From positions 21,574 through 85,573 of the forward strand of contig CAYOXX010000004.1 of the NCBI GenBank assembly GCA_964408025.1: a DNA stretch of 64,000 bases, given 5' to 3'. Under the pieces are notes generated by a model, which was not told where the DNA came from, did not search any database, and worked only from the letters and a program-made list of their open reading frames with translations. Made by a program: the position numbers and the translations under genes. The stretch is from CAYOXX01 sp964408025. Lineage in GTDB: Bacteria; Acidobacteriota; DATKUA01. Of this stretch, positions 51,955 through 63,267 are shown one piece after another (position 1 is the first letter of the stretch; each line of letters starts with the position of its first letter).

Positions 51955-53088
51955 TTGCAGACCATGCCAGCTTTGAAGCTGAAGATTCCGGCGGGCAAGC
52001 GTGAGGGCGTCCAGCACGCCGGCGGGATGAAATTCGCCTTCTTCTTCGCCGTGGTGCTGATCGCCAGCATAAATACCGGCAACAACCTCACCTACCTGGT
52101 GCTCTCGGCCCTCTGCGCGGCGGTGCTCGTAAGCTGGACGCTGGCGGCCCTCTGCCTCGGCGGCCTCTCGCTGCGGGCGCGGCTGCCCGACGAGGTGTTC
52201 GCGGGCGAGGAAACGAGGATCGATTTCCTGGCCTCGAAGCGCCCCGGTCCGGTGCCCGCCGTCTCGCTGTCGTTCAGCCTGCGGGGCAGCATACCGCTGG
52301 ATAGCCCACATAGGCCGTACCTGCCGCGCCTCTCACCAGGCGAGGAGGCCAGGGTCGAGGGATTGTATCGCTTCCCCCGGCGCGGCCGCTACCCAGTGGC
52401 GGGCCCGCACGTTGTCTGCAACTTCCCGTTCGGCCTCACCAGCCTCGGCAAGCTCTTTCGCCAGCCGGAAGAGATAGTGGTCTACCCGCGGCTGCTGTCG
52501 ATGGAGGAGATGCTGGAGAGCGGAGCCGAGGGGTACGCGCTGCGCGACTCCAGCCTCCGCGGTCGCGGCGGCGGCCTGCTCCACATCCGCCCCTTCGTTC
52601 CGGGCGACGACTACCGCAGCCTGCACTGGAAAGCTACCGCCAAGATGGGTCGCATGATGCTCAAGGAGTTCGCCAAGGAGGAGGGGCAGGCCTACTGGCT
52701 TCACTTCAATCCCCTGGGCTCCGCCGCCGCGCGCCCGGGCGACGAAGAGCTGTTCGAGCTGGGCGCCTCGGCGGCCGCCTCGCTCGCTTACGGCGGCCGG
52801 CGCCTCGGCTTGCGGATGCTGTTCAGCGCGCCCCGCCTGCGCCTGGCACCGGGAGGGGGAAGGCGAGATAGTATCCGCCTCTTCCTCGACTACCTCGCCG
52901 TGATCGAAGAGCAGCAGTCCCGGCCACCGCTGGAGATAGGGTATGCCACCCTGCCGATCCGACGGCGGGAGGACGCGGTGCTTATAGTGATCGACCCGCT
53001 CAACGATCACGTCGACTGGGGACCAGAGGCGCTCGTGCTCGACAAGCCCTTCTTCCGGGAGCTCCGCAAGAGGGGAGTCAAGGCGTGA
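51955..53088 (+). CDS. DUF58 protein
   Basis: 377 residues from a TTG at 51955, chosen because AGGTGG lies ten bases before it; an ATG at 51964 is the alternative. It has two membrane segments near the N-terminus (MKFAFFFAVVLIASINTGNNLTYLVLSALCAAVLVSWTLAAL), then YPVAGPHVVCNFPFGL and the DUF58 core: RPFVPGDDYRSLHWKATAKMGRMMLKEFAKE. It ends in an overlap with the next gene (GTGA at 53085). It probably works with the MoxR ATPase and the transglutaminase. Confidence 0.88.
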   Translation: MQTMPALKLKIPAGKREGVQHAGGMKFAFFFAVVLIASINTGNNLTYLVLSALCAAVLVSWTLAALCLGGLSLRARLPDEVFAGEETRIDFLASKRPGPVPAVSLSFSLRGSIPLDSPHRPYLPRLSPGEEARVEGLYRFPRRGRYPVAGPHVVCNFPFGLTSLGKLFRQPEEIVVYPRLLSMEEMLESGAEGYALRDSSLRGRGGGLLHIRPFVPGDDYRSLHWKATAKMGRMMLKEFAKEEGQAYWLHFNPLGSAAARPGDEELFELGASAAASLAYGGRRLGLRMLFSAPRLRLAPGGGRRDSIRLFLDYLAVIEEQQSRPPLEIGYATLPIRRREDAVLIVIDPLNDHVDWGPEALVLDKPFFRELRKRGVKA

Positions 53089-55235
53089 CGACGACGAAGG
53101 CTTTTCGTCTGCTGACGACGGCTACGGTCGCCTCGGGCGCACTGGCGCTGGCCGTCGCCGGCAGCGAGACGGCCGCGGCGGGGCTGGCGATGATCGCCAT
53201 CGTATTGGTTGCCGCGCTGGTCGGGCGACCCTGGCCCCGCGACGCCAAGATCCGCTCGCGGCTCTGGAACGCGCTGGCCGTGGCGGCCCTTGTGCTCTTC
53301 CTGGCGGAGCTGGCGCTGACCCGGCAGCTACTGCCCAACGTCGTCCGCCTGGTGGTCTTCCTGACGGCGTTTAAGCTGTTCAACCTGACCTCGAACCGCG
53401 ACTACTTCGCCCTCCTGCTGCTCGGCTTCCTGCAGCTGCTGGCCGCGACCTCGATCAGCTACGACTACCGCTTCGCCCTCCCATTCGCCCTCTGGGTGGT
53501 GACAGCCAGCCTGGCGCTGATGCTCCACACAGTGCGGGCGGGCCGCGAGCTCGAGCGGCAGACGCGGGATCTCGTTACCGGCCTCCCACCCGCGGCCGAG
53601 AGTCCGAGGGTGAGCTGGAGGAGGCTGCCCGGCGCGCTGGCCACCGCACTGGCGGTGCTGGCCCTGACGGTGATCATCTTCCCGCTGCTGCCGCGCCTGC
53701 GCACCGACGTCCTGGGCGCCACGAGCGAAGACGCCGTAATGTGCATCTCCGGCTTCAGCCATTCGGTAGACCTGGAGGCCATCGGCAGGATCAAGAACAA
53801 TCCGCGGGTAGTGATGCGGGTTTCACTCGGCGGCGATGAGGAGGCCCTGCGCCGCCGGCCTAAGCTGCGGGGGATCGCGCTCTCCCGCTTCGACGGTCGG
53901 CAGTGGCACCACGCCGGCCGCGGCGGATTCTACATGCGGCGCTCGCGCGACGGCCACTACTACCTGCCCGAGCCCCCCCCGGGACCCCGCATCACGCAGG
54001 AGATCGTGCTGCAGCCGATCCACTCGCGGGTAATCTTCGCCGCCGGGCGCCCGGAGGCCGTGCGGGGGCCGTTCGGCTACCTCTTCTCCAGTCCCACCGA
54101 CACGCTCTTCGCGACCCGCAACAACTACACGCAGATCCGCTACAGCGTTTCCGGAACACTGCCCGAGCGCTCGCCTGCGGAGCTTCGCGGCGTCCGCAAC
54201 CGCATAGGCGGTCCCGACTACCAGCTCTACACGCGGCTGCCTGAGAATATCTTTTTCACCGCGGATCACCGTGGCATGGTCCGCGACCTGAGCGAACGCA
54301 TGACCGCCGGCGCCGCCGACCTCTACGACTCCATGTCGCGACTGGAGGGTTACCTGCGGCGCAACTACACCTACTCGCTCGATCTGCGCCCTTACCGCGA
54401 CGACCCCTCGAAGCTGGTCTCGTTCATCTTCCGGCGCCGCGCCGGGCACTGCGTGTACTTCGCCTCCGCGATGGTGGTGATGGCCCGCAGCATCGGCGTG
54501 CCGGCGCGCCTAGTTAACGGCTTCCAGCTAGGGCAGTACAACCCGATCGGCGGCTTCTACACCGTCCGCGCCGCCGACGCCCACAGCTGGGTCGAGGTCT
54601 ACTTTCCCGGCCACGGCTGGATCGAGTTCGACCCGACGCCAGCCGGCGGACGCCGCAGCGACTTCGCGCAGGCCGAGCAAGACTTCCTCTCGGGCCTGCT
54701 CGAGAGCCTCGACATGCTCTGGGTCCAGCACGTGCTCGCTTACGACTCGCTCGACCAGCAGGACTTCGTGCGGGGCGTCAGGGAGGGCGCCGCCGCGGTC
54801 TTCGACCTGCTCAACCGCGCCGTAGACGCGATACTGGCCCTCATCCCACAGCTCGACGGCGGCGCCGACTTCTATCCGCTGCTGCGCACAGGCGTCGCCC
54901 TATTCCTCGGGGCGCTCGTGCTCTGGCTGCTCTGGGTGCTCGCCCTGCGCCCGGTGCTGCGCCGCTGGCGAAGACGCGCGCGCCGCGGCGCGCGCACGCC
55001 GGTGCCGTTCTTCGAGAAGGCAATCAAGCTGCTGCGGCGACACGGCCACGAGCTGAGGCCGAACCAGACGGCCCGCGAGCTGGCGGCGACGACTGCGCCC
55101 CGTATCTACGGTCCGCTGGTGGCTGAGATTGTCGGGCTCTACGAGCGCGCGCGCTTCGGCGGCGGGGGCGATCTCTCGCGAGCCGCGGCTCTGGTTGGAG
55201 AACTCAAGCGCAGGCTTTCGCGAAGAAAAACCTGA
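53085..55235 (+). CDS. TgpA-like membrane transglutaminase
   Basis: 716 residues from a GTG overlapping the DUF58 stop. The first 210 or so residues hold about seven membrane helices (DUF3488 type). The periplasmic transglutaminase core has the triad Cys456 (GHCVYFASAMVVMARSIGVPARL), His500 (DAHSWVEVYFPG) and Asp516 (EFDPTP). One more helix lies at about 600-622. A cytoplasmic DUF4129-type tail follows (FEKAIKLLRRHGHELRPNQTAREL). It resembles TgpA/YebA-type proteins, whose substrates are not settled; protein cross-linking or hydrolysis in the periplasm is likely. Confidence 0.88.
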   Translation: MTTTKAFRLLTTATVASGALALAVAGSETAAAGLAMIAIVLVAALVGRPWPRDAKIRSRLWNALAVAALVLFLAELALTRQLLPNVVRLVVFLTAFKLFNLTSNRDYFALLLLGFLQLLAATSISYDYRFALPFALWVVTASLALMLHTVRAGRELERQTRDLVTGLPPAAESPRVSWRRLPGALATALAVLALTVIIFPLLPRLRTDVLGATSEDAVMCISGFSHSVDLEAIGRIKNNPRVVMRVSLGGDEEALRRRPKLRGIALSRFDGRQWHHAGRGGFYMRRSRDGHYYLPEPPPGPRITQEIVLQPIHSRVIFAAGRPEAVRGPFGYLFSSPTDTLFATRNNYTQIRYSVSGTLPERSPAELRGVRNRIGGPDYQLYTRLPENIFFTADHRGMVRDLSERMTAGAADLYDSMSRLEGYLRRNYTYSLDLRPYRDDPSKLVSFIFRRRAGHCVYFASAMVVMARSIGVPARLVNGFQLGQYNPIGGFYTVRAADAHSWVEVYFPGHGWIEFDPTPAGGRRSDFAQAEQDFLSGLLESLDMLWVQHVLAYDSLDQQDFVRGVREGAAAVFDLLNRAVDAILALIPQLDGGADFYPLLRTGVALFLGALVLWLLWVLALRPVLRRWRRRARRGARTPVPFFEKAIKLLRRHGHELRPNQTARELAATTAPRIYGPLVAEIVGLYERARFGGGGDLSRAAALVGELKRRLSRRKT

Positions 55236-55386
55236 TCCGGCTTCGCTATATAGTTGTAGAAAAAGGTTGTTACTAATGATATAAATGATTTAACTACAAT
55301 TACTTATGCCGGAATGCAGAGACGGTTTCTGGAACACGGAATGAGCCGAAGGAGCTCGCTTCCCTTTTCCTTCCTGTAATCCGTTG

Positions 55387-57231
55387 CTACTGTCTGCGGG
55401 CCAGAGTCACCGACACCCGCAGGCGCTCGCCGTCCCTGATCACCACCACCTCGACTGCATCGCCCGGCCCGTGGGCGCGCAGGGCGGCGGTAAAATCGTA
55501 AATATTGCCGATCCCCCGGCCGGCGAACTCGATCAGTATGTCCTGCGCCCGCAGGCCGGCCCGCTCCGCCGGGCTGCCCGGGATTATCGCCTGGAAGCGA
55601 TATCCTTCTCCCTGGTACGAGAAGTCGGGCACGGAGCCGAACCAGGTCCCTTCCCCCCCGCCGCGTCCGGCCGGTGGATGCTGCTGACCGGCGACCTCCA
55701 CGAACCGCGGGCGCTCGTCCAGGTGGTCGATTCGGCTCACCACCTCAGCGACGAAGCGGGCGATCGCGGTTCCGCCGGCGGCGTCGATCCTCTCCCAGTC
55801 GTCGCTGGGCCGGTGGTAGTCGGTGTGCACGCCGCTGAAGAAAAAGAGTGCCGGGATGCTTCGGGCGACGAATGCCGTGTGGTCGCTGGCGCTGAGGCCG
55901 CTGTCGTGGAGGATCAGGTCGAAGCGGAATCGGCGATTCGCCGCCTCGAGAAGCGGCCTGAACTCGGCGGCCGTGCCGACGCCGCCTACGATCAAGCGGT
56001 CGCTGCTCGGCCGCCCGATCATGTCCATGTTCACCATGGCCACGATACCCTCGGCGGGCACTGGCGGGTTGGCGGCGAAGTGGGTGGAGCCAAGCAGGCC
56101 CAGCTCCTCGCCGGCGAATGCGACGAATACGATCGTTCGCCTCGGCCGCGCCAGGTCGAGCCCGAACCTCTCGGCGATCTCTATGAGGCCGGATGTGCCC
56201 GAGGCGTTGTCGTCGGCGCCGTTGTGAACCTCGCCCGCGCCGCTCGGGTCCATCGAACCCTGGTAGCCGAGCCCGATGTGGTCGTAGTGGGCCCCGACCA
56301 CGATCACCTCATGCCGCAACTCCGGATCGGAGCCGGGCAGGACGCCGACTACGTTGGCGACGCGACGCCTAACCGACCTGACATTGACGCACAGCGACAC
56401 CTGCGCGCCGTCGATCTCGTCGGAACGGGGCTGCAGATCGTCGTCGATCTGCCGCTGCAGCGCGAGCAGATCGAAGCCCGCCGAGGCCAGAAGCTCCTCG
56501 ATCGGCGAAGCCAGGGCGGCCACGGCCGGGAGTCCCATCTCCTCGACGACGAATCCCACACCCATCGATGGCAACTCCGAATCCTGTGGCCGCCTATGAA
56601 GCGGTCCCCTGACCAGGATGACTGCCGCGGCGCCGTGACCGCGGGCGTTGAGGATCTTGTGTTGATTCTGCGCGTACGTTGTGTCCAGAGTGCCCTCGAA
56701 CGGGCTCTCGACCCGGTCCCGCTGCGGCTCCAGCGCCAGGACCAGCACCGCCTTGCCCGCGGCGTCGATGCCTGCGTAGTCGTCGTAGCCTATCTCTGTC
56801 GCTGTGATGCCGTATCCGGCGAACACCAGGGGCGCGCTTAGCCGCTGCTCGCCGCCGAAGCTAATGGGCACGTAATCGCTCCCCACATCGAGGTCGAGCT
56901 CATGCTCCCCTATCCTCAGCGTTAGTGCGTTTTCGCCGCTCAGGCGGCTGCCGATGCGGATGCTGAAGTATTGCAGGTAGTTGAACGCCTCCGCCGGCTG
57001 CAACCCGGCACGCAGGAACTCACGCATTATGTAGCGGGCCGCGCGACCCAGCTCCGGAGTGCCGTTGCCGCGCCCCCTCATCTCGTCCGAGGCCAGCACT
57101 CTTACGTGATCCAGGAATTCCGTGCGGGTGATCTCCCTCTTCGGCACGCCGGCACAGCCGGCGGCCAGCAGGGACGCGGAAATCACCATGGCGATGAAGA
57201 CGGTCAAGCGATTCGAGCGAGAATCATCCAT
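55387..57231 (-). CDS. M28 aminopeptidase lipoprotein with PA and PDZ domains
   Basis: 614 residues from the ATG at 57231 (GGAG upstream). The lipobox is LLAAGC (Cys26). A protease-associated domain (about 130-240) lies before the M28 catalytic domain. Its zinc ligands show in GAHYDHIGLG, GADDNASGTSGL, AGEELGLLGSTHF and VNMDMIGR, and a late HTDYHRPSDDWERID supplies the last histidine. A PDZ domain (about 520-610, IIPGSPAERAGLRAQDILIEF) closes it. It would trim peptides at the cell surface or periplasm. Confidence 0.9.
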   Translation of the reverse strand: MDDSRSNRLTVFIAMVISASLLAAGCAGVPKREITRTEFLDHVRVLASDEMRGRGNGTPELGRAARYIMREFLRAGLQPAEAFNYLQYFSIRIGSRLSGENALTLRIGEHELDLDVGSDYVPISFGGEQRLSAPLVFAGYGITATEIGYDDYAGIDAAGKAVLVLALEPQRDRVESPFEGTLDTTYAQNQHKILNARGHGAAAVILVRGPLHRRPQDSELPSMGVGFVVEEMGLPAVAALASPIEELLASAGFDLLALQRQIDDDLQPRSDEIDGAQVSLCVNVRSVRRRVANVVGVLPGSDPELRHEVIVVGAHYDHIGLGYQGSMDPSGAGEVHNGADDNASGTSGLIEIAERFGLDLARPRRTIVFVAFAGEELGLLGSTHFAANPPVPAEGIVAMVNMDMIGRPSSDRLIVGGVGTAAEFRPLLEAANRRFRFDLILHDSGLSASDHTAFVARSIPALFFFSGVHTDYHRPSDDWERIDAAGGTAIARFVAEVVSRIDHLDERPRFVEVAGQQHPPAGRGGGEGTWFGSVPDFSYQGEGYRFQAIIPGSPAERAGLRAQDILIEFAGRGIGNIYDFTAALRAHGPGDAVEVVVIRDGERLRVSVTLARRQ

Positions 57232-57327
57232 TCTCTCCAACCTCTATTAGCCCGAATCCGGGCGATCACAGAATCCGACCGATCTGTTGTTGGATTTCAC
57301 CGGCCGGGAGGGTCCTTTGCCAAGGCA

Positions 57328-57828
57328 TCAGGAGATGCCGAGCCTGCTCTTTACGAAGGGCACGAGGCCGCCGGCCTCGATGATGTGCATCACCTCTGCG
57401 GGCGGCGGCGGGAAGCCGAAGACGCCGCGCGGCGTGACGATCTCGCCGCGCTCAAGGTCCAGCGTCACCTCGTCGCCGTTCTCGAGGGCGTCGACCGCCT
57501 CGGGGCACTCGGCCGCCAGCAGCCCCTGGTTGAGAGCGTTGCGGAAGTAGATGCGCCCGAACGAGCGCGCGATGACGCCCCCCAGCCCGAGCGCCACCAG
57601 GCAGACTGCCGCCTGCTCGCGGCTGGAGCCGCAGCCGAAGTTCTTACCAGCTACGATGAAGTCTCCAGGCTTGACACTCTTGGCGAATTCCGGATCGAGG
57701 TCCTCCATCGCGTGCGGCCCCATCTCCTCCGGGTCGCTGATGGTGTAGGTGTACTTGCCGGGGAAGATGACGTCGGTGTTGACGTCGTCGCCGTACTTGA
57801 AAACCCGCCCGGTGATTCTCTTCTTCAT
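57328..57828 (-). CDS. leuD: 3-isopropylmalate dehydratase small subunit
   Basis: 166 residues, the short archaeal/bacterial form. The swivelling-domain motif is [12 protein letters not shown], preceded by [14 protein letters not shown]. With the large subunit (next gene) it isomerises 2- and 3-isopropylmalate. The same family includes homoaconitase and 2,3-dimethylmalate dehydratase, and no leuB or leuA is beside it, so the exact substrate is uncertain. The two genes are nine bases apart. Confidence 0.85.
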   Translation of the reverse strand: MKKRITGRVFKYGDDVNTDVIFPGKYTYTISDPEEMGPHAMEDLDPEFAKSVKPGDFIVAGKNFGCGSSREQAAVCLVALGLGGVIARSFGRIYFRNALNQGLLAAECPEAVDALENGDEVTLDLERGEIVTPRGVFGFPPPPAEVMHIIEAGGLVPFVKSRLGIS

Positions 57829-57837
57829 GCCGGCACC

Positions 57838-59097
57838 TCAGTTGAGAAATTCGCGCGGGTCGGCGATCGCGCCCGCGACTGCGCTGGCCGCCACGGTGGC
57901 CGGGCTGCCGAGGTAGATCTCGGCCGTCGGGTTGCCCATGCGGCCCTTGAAGTTGCGGTTCGAGGAGCTGATGACGACGTCGCCGTCGCTGGGGATCCCC
58001 TGGTGGGCGCCCATGCAGGGACCGCAGCCGGTGTTCATGACCATGGCGCCGGCCTCGGCGAACGTTTCGATGTGGCCGGCGCGCAGGGCCTCGAGGAAGA
58101 TCCGGTCGCTAGCGGCGTGGACCTGCATGCGCACCCCCTCGGCCACCTTGCGTCCCCTCAGGATGGCCGCCGCCAGCTCGAGGTCCTCGAACCGTGTATT
58201 GGTGCAGGAGCCGAGGAAAGCTATCTGGACTGGGGTGCCGGCTACCTCGCCGATCGGCGAGACGTTGTCGACGGAGTGCGGCCTGGCCACCTGGGGCTCG
58301 AGGTCGGCGACGTCGTAGCTGCTCACGGCGGCGAACTCGGCATCGGTGTCGCTCTCGATCAGCTTCGGCTCCATCCTGGCGACGCCCTCGATGGCGGCCA
58401 GGGTCTTCTTATCGGCGTAGAAGATGCCCGCCTTGGCGCCGAACTCGACCGCCATGTTGCTCATCGCCATGCGCGAGGCGATGCTCATCTCCGCCGCCAG
58501 CGGCCCGATGAACTCGAGCGCCGCGTAGAGGCCGCCGGCGGCGCCGCCGTCGCCGATGATCTTCAGCATCAGGTCCTTGCTGCAGACGCCCTTGAGAAAG
58601 GCGCCTCCGAGCTCGAAGCGGAGCGTGTGCGGCACCTTGAGCCAGATCTCGCCCAGGGCCCAGATCGATGCGACCTCGGTGCGGCCGATGCCGGAGGAGA
58701 AGCAGCCGAAGGCGCCGTAGGTGCAGGTGTGGCTGTCGGAGCCGAGCACCAGACCGCCCGGCACGGCGAAGCCCTCCTCGGGCAGCACCTGGTGGCAGAT
58801 GCCGCGGCCGATGTCGTAGAAGTTGGGGACGCCGAACCTGGCGACGAACTCTCGCGCCAGGGCGTGGTTCTCGGCGTGCTTGGGGTCCGAAGGCGGCGCC
58901 GCGTGGTCGAGGATCACCACGCAGCGCTTCGGATAGACAACCTTCTCGGCGCCGATCTTCTTGAAGGTGTTGTAGATCGGGCCGGTGTTGTCGTGGCTCA
59001 TAACGAAATCGGGCCTCACCGTCAGGATCTGACCAGCCTTCGCCTCGCCCACACCGGCGTGGGCGGCGAGCACTTTCTCGCTGAAAGTCATTCCCAT
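57838..59097 (-). CDS. leuC: 3-isopropylmalate dehydratase large subunit
   Basis: 419 residues from the ATG at 59097, with GGAGG six bases upstream; a second ATG is two codons inside. The iron-sulfur cysteines appear in SDSHTCTYGAFG, GSCTNTR and TGCGPCMGAHQG. The length matches the archaeal-type LeuC/HacA. Upstream, 59098-59395 shows no gene, but a minus-strand TATATT at about 59176-59181 could be a -10 box. Confidence 0.87.
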   Translation of the reverse strand: MGMTFSEKVLAAHAGVGEAKAGQILTVRPDFVMSHDNTGPIYNTFKKIGAEKVVYPKRCVVILDHAAPPSDPKHAENHALAREFVARFGVPNFYDIGRGICHQVLPEEGFAVPGGLVLGSDSHTCTYGAFGCFSSGIGRTEVASIWALGEIWLKVPHTLRFELGGAFLKGVCSKDLMLKIIGDGGAAGGLYAALEFIGPLAAEMSIASRMAMSNMAVEFGAKAGIFYADKKTLAAIEGVARMEPKLIESDTDAEFAAVSSYDVADLEPQVARPHSVDNVSPIGEVAGTPVQIAFLGSCTNTRFEDLELAAAILRGRKVAEGVRMQVHAASDRIFLEALRAGHIETFAEAGAMVMNTGCGPCMGAHQGIPSDGDVVISSSNRNFKGRMGNPTAEIYLGSPATVAASAVAGAIADPREFLN

Positions 59098-59395
59098 AGC
59101 GCTCCTCCCCACACTACCCGCGCTTGGTCCCCAAGCGGCACTCGCTGTGCAAACCAACGCCTTAGTTCCGATATAATATACAATTTGCCCATCGTTAGGA
59201 AAACACTAGAATTAGAGCCTATCTCATCCTCGAATCCCCGGCGGCCCGCCACCCTGAAGGCCGCCACCGTCAGCCTGGATCTGCAAAGCATTGCTGCGGG
59301 GGAGAAATTCCCAGTCATGCCAACCTAAGTTGGCGTCAAAGGGAATCGGCAGTGTGAGTAAGGCTATTGTTTACAATAGTTAAGGTGACTTCGGC

Positions 59396-59953
59396 TCACT
59401 TCCCCAGCTTGAACTTGAACGGATCGAACATGATGAAGTCTACGTGGTGGAGTATCCAGCTCTCCGGCGTGCGCGGGTGCTTTTCGCCCTCGGAGCTGTG
59501 GAAGGCGACCATGTTGCAGATCTCGGCCGGGATGCCGTTCTCCCAGCAGAGCATGGCGCCGAACACCGGATGGCGGACCAGCTCGGCGGTGCGGCTCTTG
59601 CGCCAGCCCCCGCCGCCGTCCGGCTCGATCTCGACCAGCTTGCCGACATCGAGCAGGATGGCGCCGGCGATGACGTGGTCCATGTTGATCGGTACCAGGT
59701 CGCCGTAGGTCTCGACAAAGATACTAGCCGCCGCGACCGCCATCTTCACCATCCCCTGGGTCTTCTGCATGAAGTTGGCGCCGGTGTCGAGCAGGAGCGT
59801 GAACGGCAGGCGGTCCAGATCCCCCCGCGTCTTCAGGCTGCCCAGCTCCATGGCACGCTTCCAGGTCGCGGCCGTGTTGCGCCGCAGCTCGGTATCCTCA
59901 ATTTCGTAGAACTCGGGAAAATAATCGCCCAGCAGCTTCTCGACGTCTTCCAT
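59396..59953 (-). CDS. HD-like phosphohydrolase with altered metal motif
   Basis: 185 residues from the ATG at 59953. The layout follows HD proteins: an initial His93 in MDHVIAGAILLDVGK, later His128 (ELVRHPVFGAMLC) and His152 (VAFHSSEGEKHPRTPESWILHH), with a final Asp172 (HHVDF). The defining His-Asp pair is Leu101-Asp102 instead. The codon is CTC, one base from CAC. The protein may bind metal differently or be inactive. No partner operon is evident. Confidence 0.7.
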   Translation of the reverse strand: MEDVEKLLGDYFPEFYEIEDTELRRNTAATWKRAMELGSLKTRGDLDRLPFTLLLDTGANFMQKTQGMVKMAVAAASIFVETYGDLVPINMDHVIAGAILLDVGKLVEIEPDGGGGWRKSRTAELVRHPVFGAMLCWENGIPAEICNMVAFHSSEGEKHPRTPESWILHHVDFIMFDPFKFKLGK

Positions 59954-60185
59954 CGCCGTCCCCCGCAAATCCGAACTGCCGGAGTATGCCACGCGCCGCG
60001 GCAAACGGCAACGCCGCGCCCGGATTCCGGATCTCGTAGTAAAGGCCGGAATTATAGGATCGGCACGATACGAATAGCCCAGGCACGCCCCAGGTTTGTC
60101 CATTTTACGCGAAGCGATCTTTTTTGTATTGGTTTTAACGACGGCCGTCAAACCGGGCTGCGTCAATTCGCCCGAGCGGGCCTCT

Positions 60186-60578
60186 TTATTTGGGCTGCGT
60201 GTTGTTCTCTCCGACGACTTCGAGAATCCTTCTCAGCAGCCGCTCGTAATGATTGGTAGCTAATTCCTTTTCTACATAATCGTCGGCACCCAACACCATA
60301 GCCCGTGCGGCGACCTCCTCGTCGCCCTCGCCGGTAAAGAGTATGAACGGAATATCCGGCATATCGATTCGAATCCGCTCCAGCATCTCCAGGCCGTTCA
60401 TCCCCGGCATCAGGTAATCTACGACAACGCAGTCAAACTTGTCTCGCTCGAGTTTCTCGAGGCCCTCGGCGGCGGAACGTGCCCAGTCGAGATCGATCTC
60501 CGACGACAGGCGCGTTAAAAAAACCCTGGCGAGCTCCAGGTCGGAAGTGTTGTCGTCAACGTGCAGAACTCTGATCAT
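60186..60578 (-). CDS. Single-domain response regulator (receiver)
   Basis: 130 residues from the ATG at 60578. The receiver shows acidic pocket VLHVDDNTSD, phosphorylation site VVVDYLMPGMNG, the FILFTGEGDEE switch threonine and the conserved VEKEL lysine. There is no output domain. It likely receives phosphate from a kinase elsewhere and signals by binding. The gap 60579-60821 is AT-rich and contains the mdh terminator. Confidence 0.87.
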   Translation of the reverse strand: MIRVLHVDDNTSDLELARVFLTRLSSEIDLDWARSAAEGLEKLERDKFDCVVVDYLMPGMNGLEMLERIRIDMPDIPFILFTGEGDEEVAARAMVLGADDYVEKELATNHYERLLRRILEVVGENNTQPK

Positions 60579-60761
60579 TCGAACATACCTCAAACACCTT
60601 GCGAGCGTTGGAGGAATCCGCAGTTCAACAACAGCATATGTTTCAGTAAACCCTTCTATTACTAAACTTCCGAGAAGGAAAAATAGGAAAATCAATTTAT
60701 ACTTATTTTTCTGCTCTCAAAATCGAATATAATTATATTCAAAAAACTAATTATTTTCAAC

Positions 60762-60801
60762 AAGAGAAAACGGCCCCCGGATGCGGGCAGCCGGAGGCCG
60801 T
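60762..60801 (-). terminator. Rho-independent terminator of mdh
   Basis: On the minus strand ACGGCC...GGCCGT (with inner CCGG pairing) forms a stem at 60801-60770. TTTTCTCTTG follows, 20 bases past the mdh stop codon. Confidence 0.75.
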
Positions 60802-60821
60802 GTCGATCAGTTTTAATCAAC

Positions 60822-61751
60822 TTATGCGAGCTTTTCCATCTCGTCCATCAATCTCTTGACGTGTTCGACGCTCTTGTCGAGCATCGCCTGTTCCTCGGCT
60901 TCGAGTTTCAGCTCGATGATCTGCTCGATCCCCTTGGCGCCGAGCTTTACCGGCACGCCCATGAAGATCCCCTCGACTCCGTACTCACCCTCGAGTAGGG
61001 CGGCGCAGGGCAGGATTTTCTTCTTGTCGAGCAGTATGCTCTCGACCATCTCGACGACCGCGGCTGCCGGGGCGTAGTAGGCGCTGGTCCCCAGGAGCTT
61101 GACGATCTCCCCACCGCCCATGCGGGTGCGCTCGACGATGGCGTCGATGCGGTCCTGAGGCATCAGCTCGCCGATGGGAACACCGGCGACCGTGGTGAAG
61201 CGGGTGATCGGCACCATCGAGTCTCCGTGGCCGCCGAGCACCATGGCCTGGATGCTTTCGACGCTGACGTCGAGCTCCATGGCGATGAAGCTGCGGAAGC
61301 GCGCGGTGTCGAGTATGCCGGCCATCCCCATGATCCGCTCCTTGGGGAATCCACCGAGCTTGTTGGCGGTGGCGACCATGATGTCGAGCGGGTTGGAGAC
61401 GATGATGAGTATCGAGTCGGGGCAATATTCAGTGATCTTGGGCGCCAGCTCAGCCATGATCTTGTAGTTGACGCTGAGCAGGTCGTCGCGGCTCATCCCC
61501 GGCTTGCGCGGCACGCCGGCGGTGACGACCACTATGTCGCTCCCCTTGATGTCGGCCAGGTTGATGGTGCCGGTCAGGAAGCAGTCGTAGCCCTCTACGG
61601 GGGCCTGTTCCCACATGTCGAGCGCCTTGCCCTGGGGTATCCCCTCGACGATGTCGGTCAGCACCACGTCGCCGAGGTTCTTCATGACCAGGTGGCAGGC
61701 GGTCATCTCCCCTACGTGGCCCGCTCCGATAACTGCAATCTTGTTAGCCAT
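60822..61751 (-). CDS. mdh: Malate dehydrogenase (lactate-dehydrogenase-like type)
   Basis: 309 residues after AGGAGG. NAD-binding GAGHVGEMTACHLV, the GVPRKPGMSRDDLL loop with the malate-specific arginine, VSNPLDIMV and catalytic His in GGHGDSMVP are all present. The order is icd then mdh, 76 bases apart, reading the same way, so likely one operon of the TCA cycle. A terminator follows mdh. Confidence 0.94.
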   Translation of the reverse strand: MANKIAVIGAGHVGEMTACHLVMKNLGDVVLTDIVEGIPQGKALDMWEQAPVEGYDCFLTGTINLADIKGSDIVVVTAGVPRKPGMSRDDLLSVNYKIMAELAPKITEYCPDSILIIVSNPLDIMVATANKLGGFPKERIMGMAGILDTARFRSFIAMELDVSVESIQAMVLGGHGDSMVPITRFTTVAGVPIGELMPQDRIDAIVERTRMGGGEIVKLLGTSAYYAPAAAVVEMVESILLDKKKILPCAALLEGEYGVEGIFMGVPVKLGAKGIEQIIELKLEAEEQAMLDKSVEHVKRLMDEMEKLA

Positions 61752-61827
61752 GGCCTATCCTCCTGTTAAGGCATAGTAGTCCATTATTCCACACCCCGTG
61801 TCCGGGCCGCTCCCGGGCGCCGGGGCT

Positions 61828-63072
<1,245 letters not shown>

Positions 63073-63267
63073 GGTGCCCTACCTCTTTCGCTCTTGGTTA
63101 GCCTCACATACAGGGGATGAAAAATGAGCCCGGCTTCAGTGTCTCGAACGAAGCAAGCAAGCCACCGATCCGGCGCCTCACACTAACATCCGGGGATTCC
63201 GAACGTCAAGCATAATGCTACTGCATTCGCGAATAGCTCCGAGCGCCGCGATCCGCAAGATGTTACA

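Noticed and set aside
56971..59328. A 785-codon open frame on the plus strand over leuD and leuC
   Set aside because: It lies opposite three well-supported genes and consists of low-complexity residues typical of GC-rich antisense frames.
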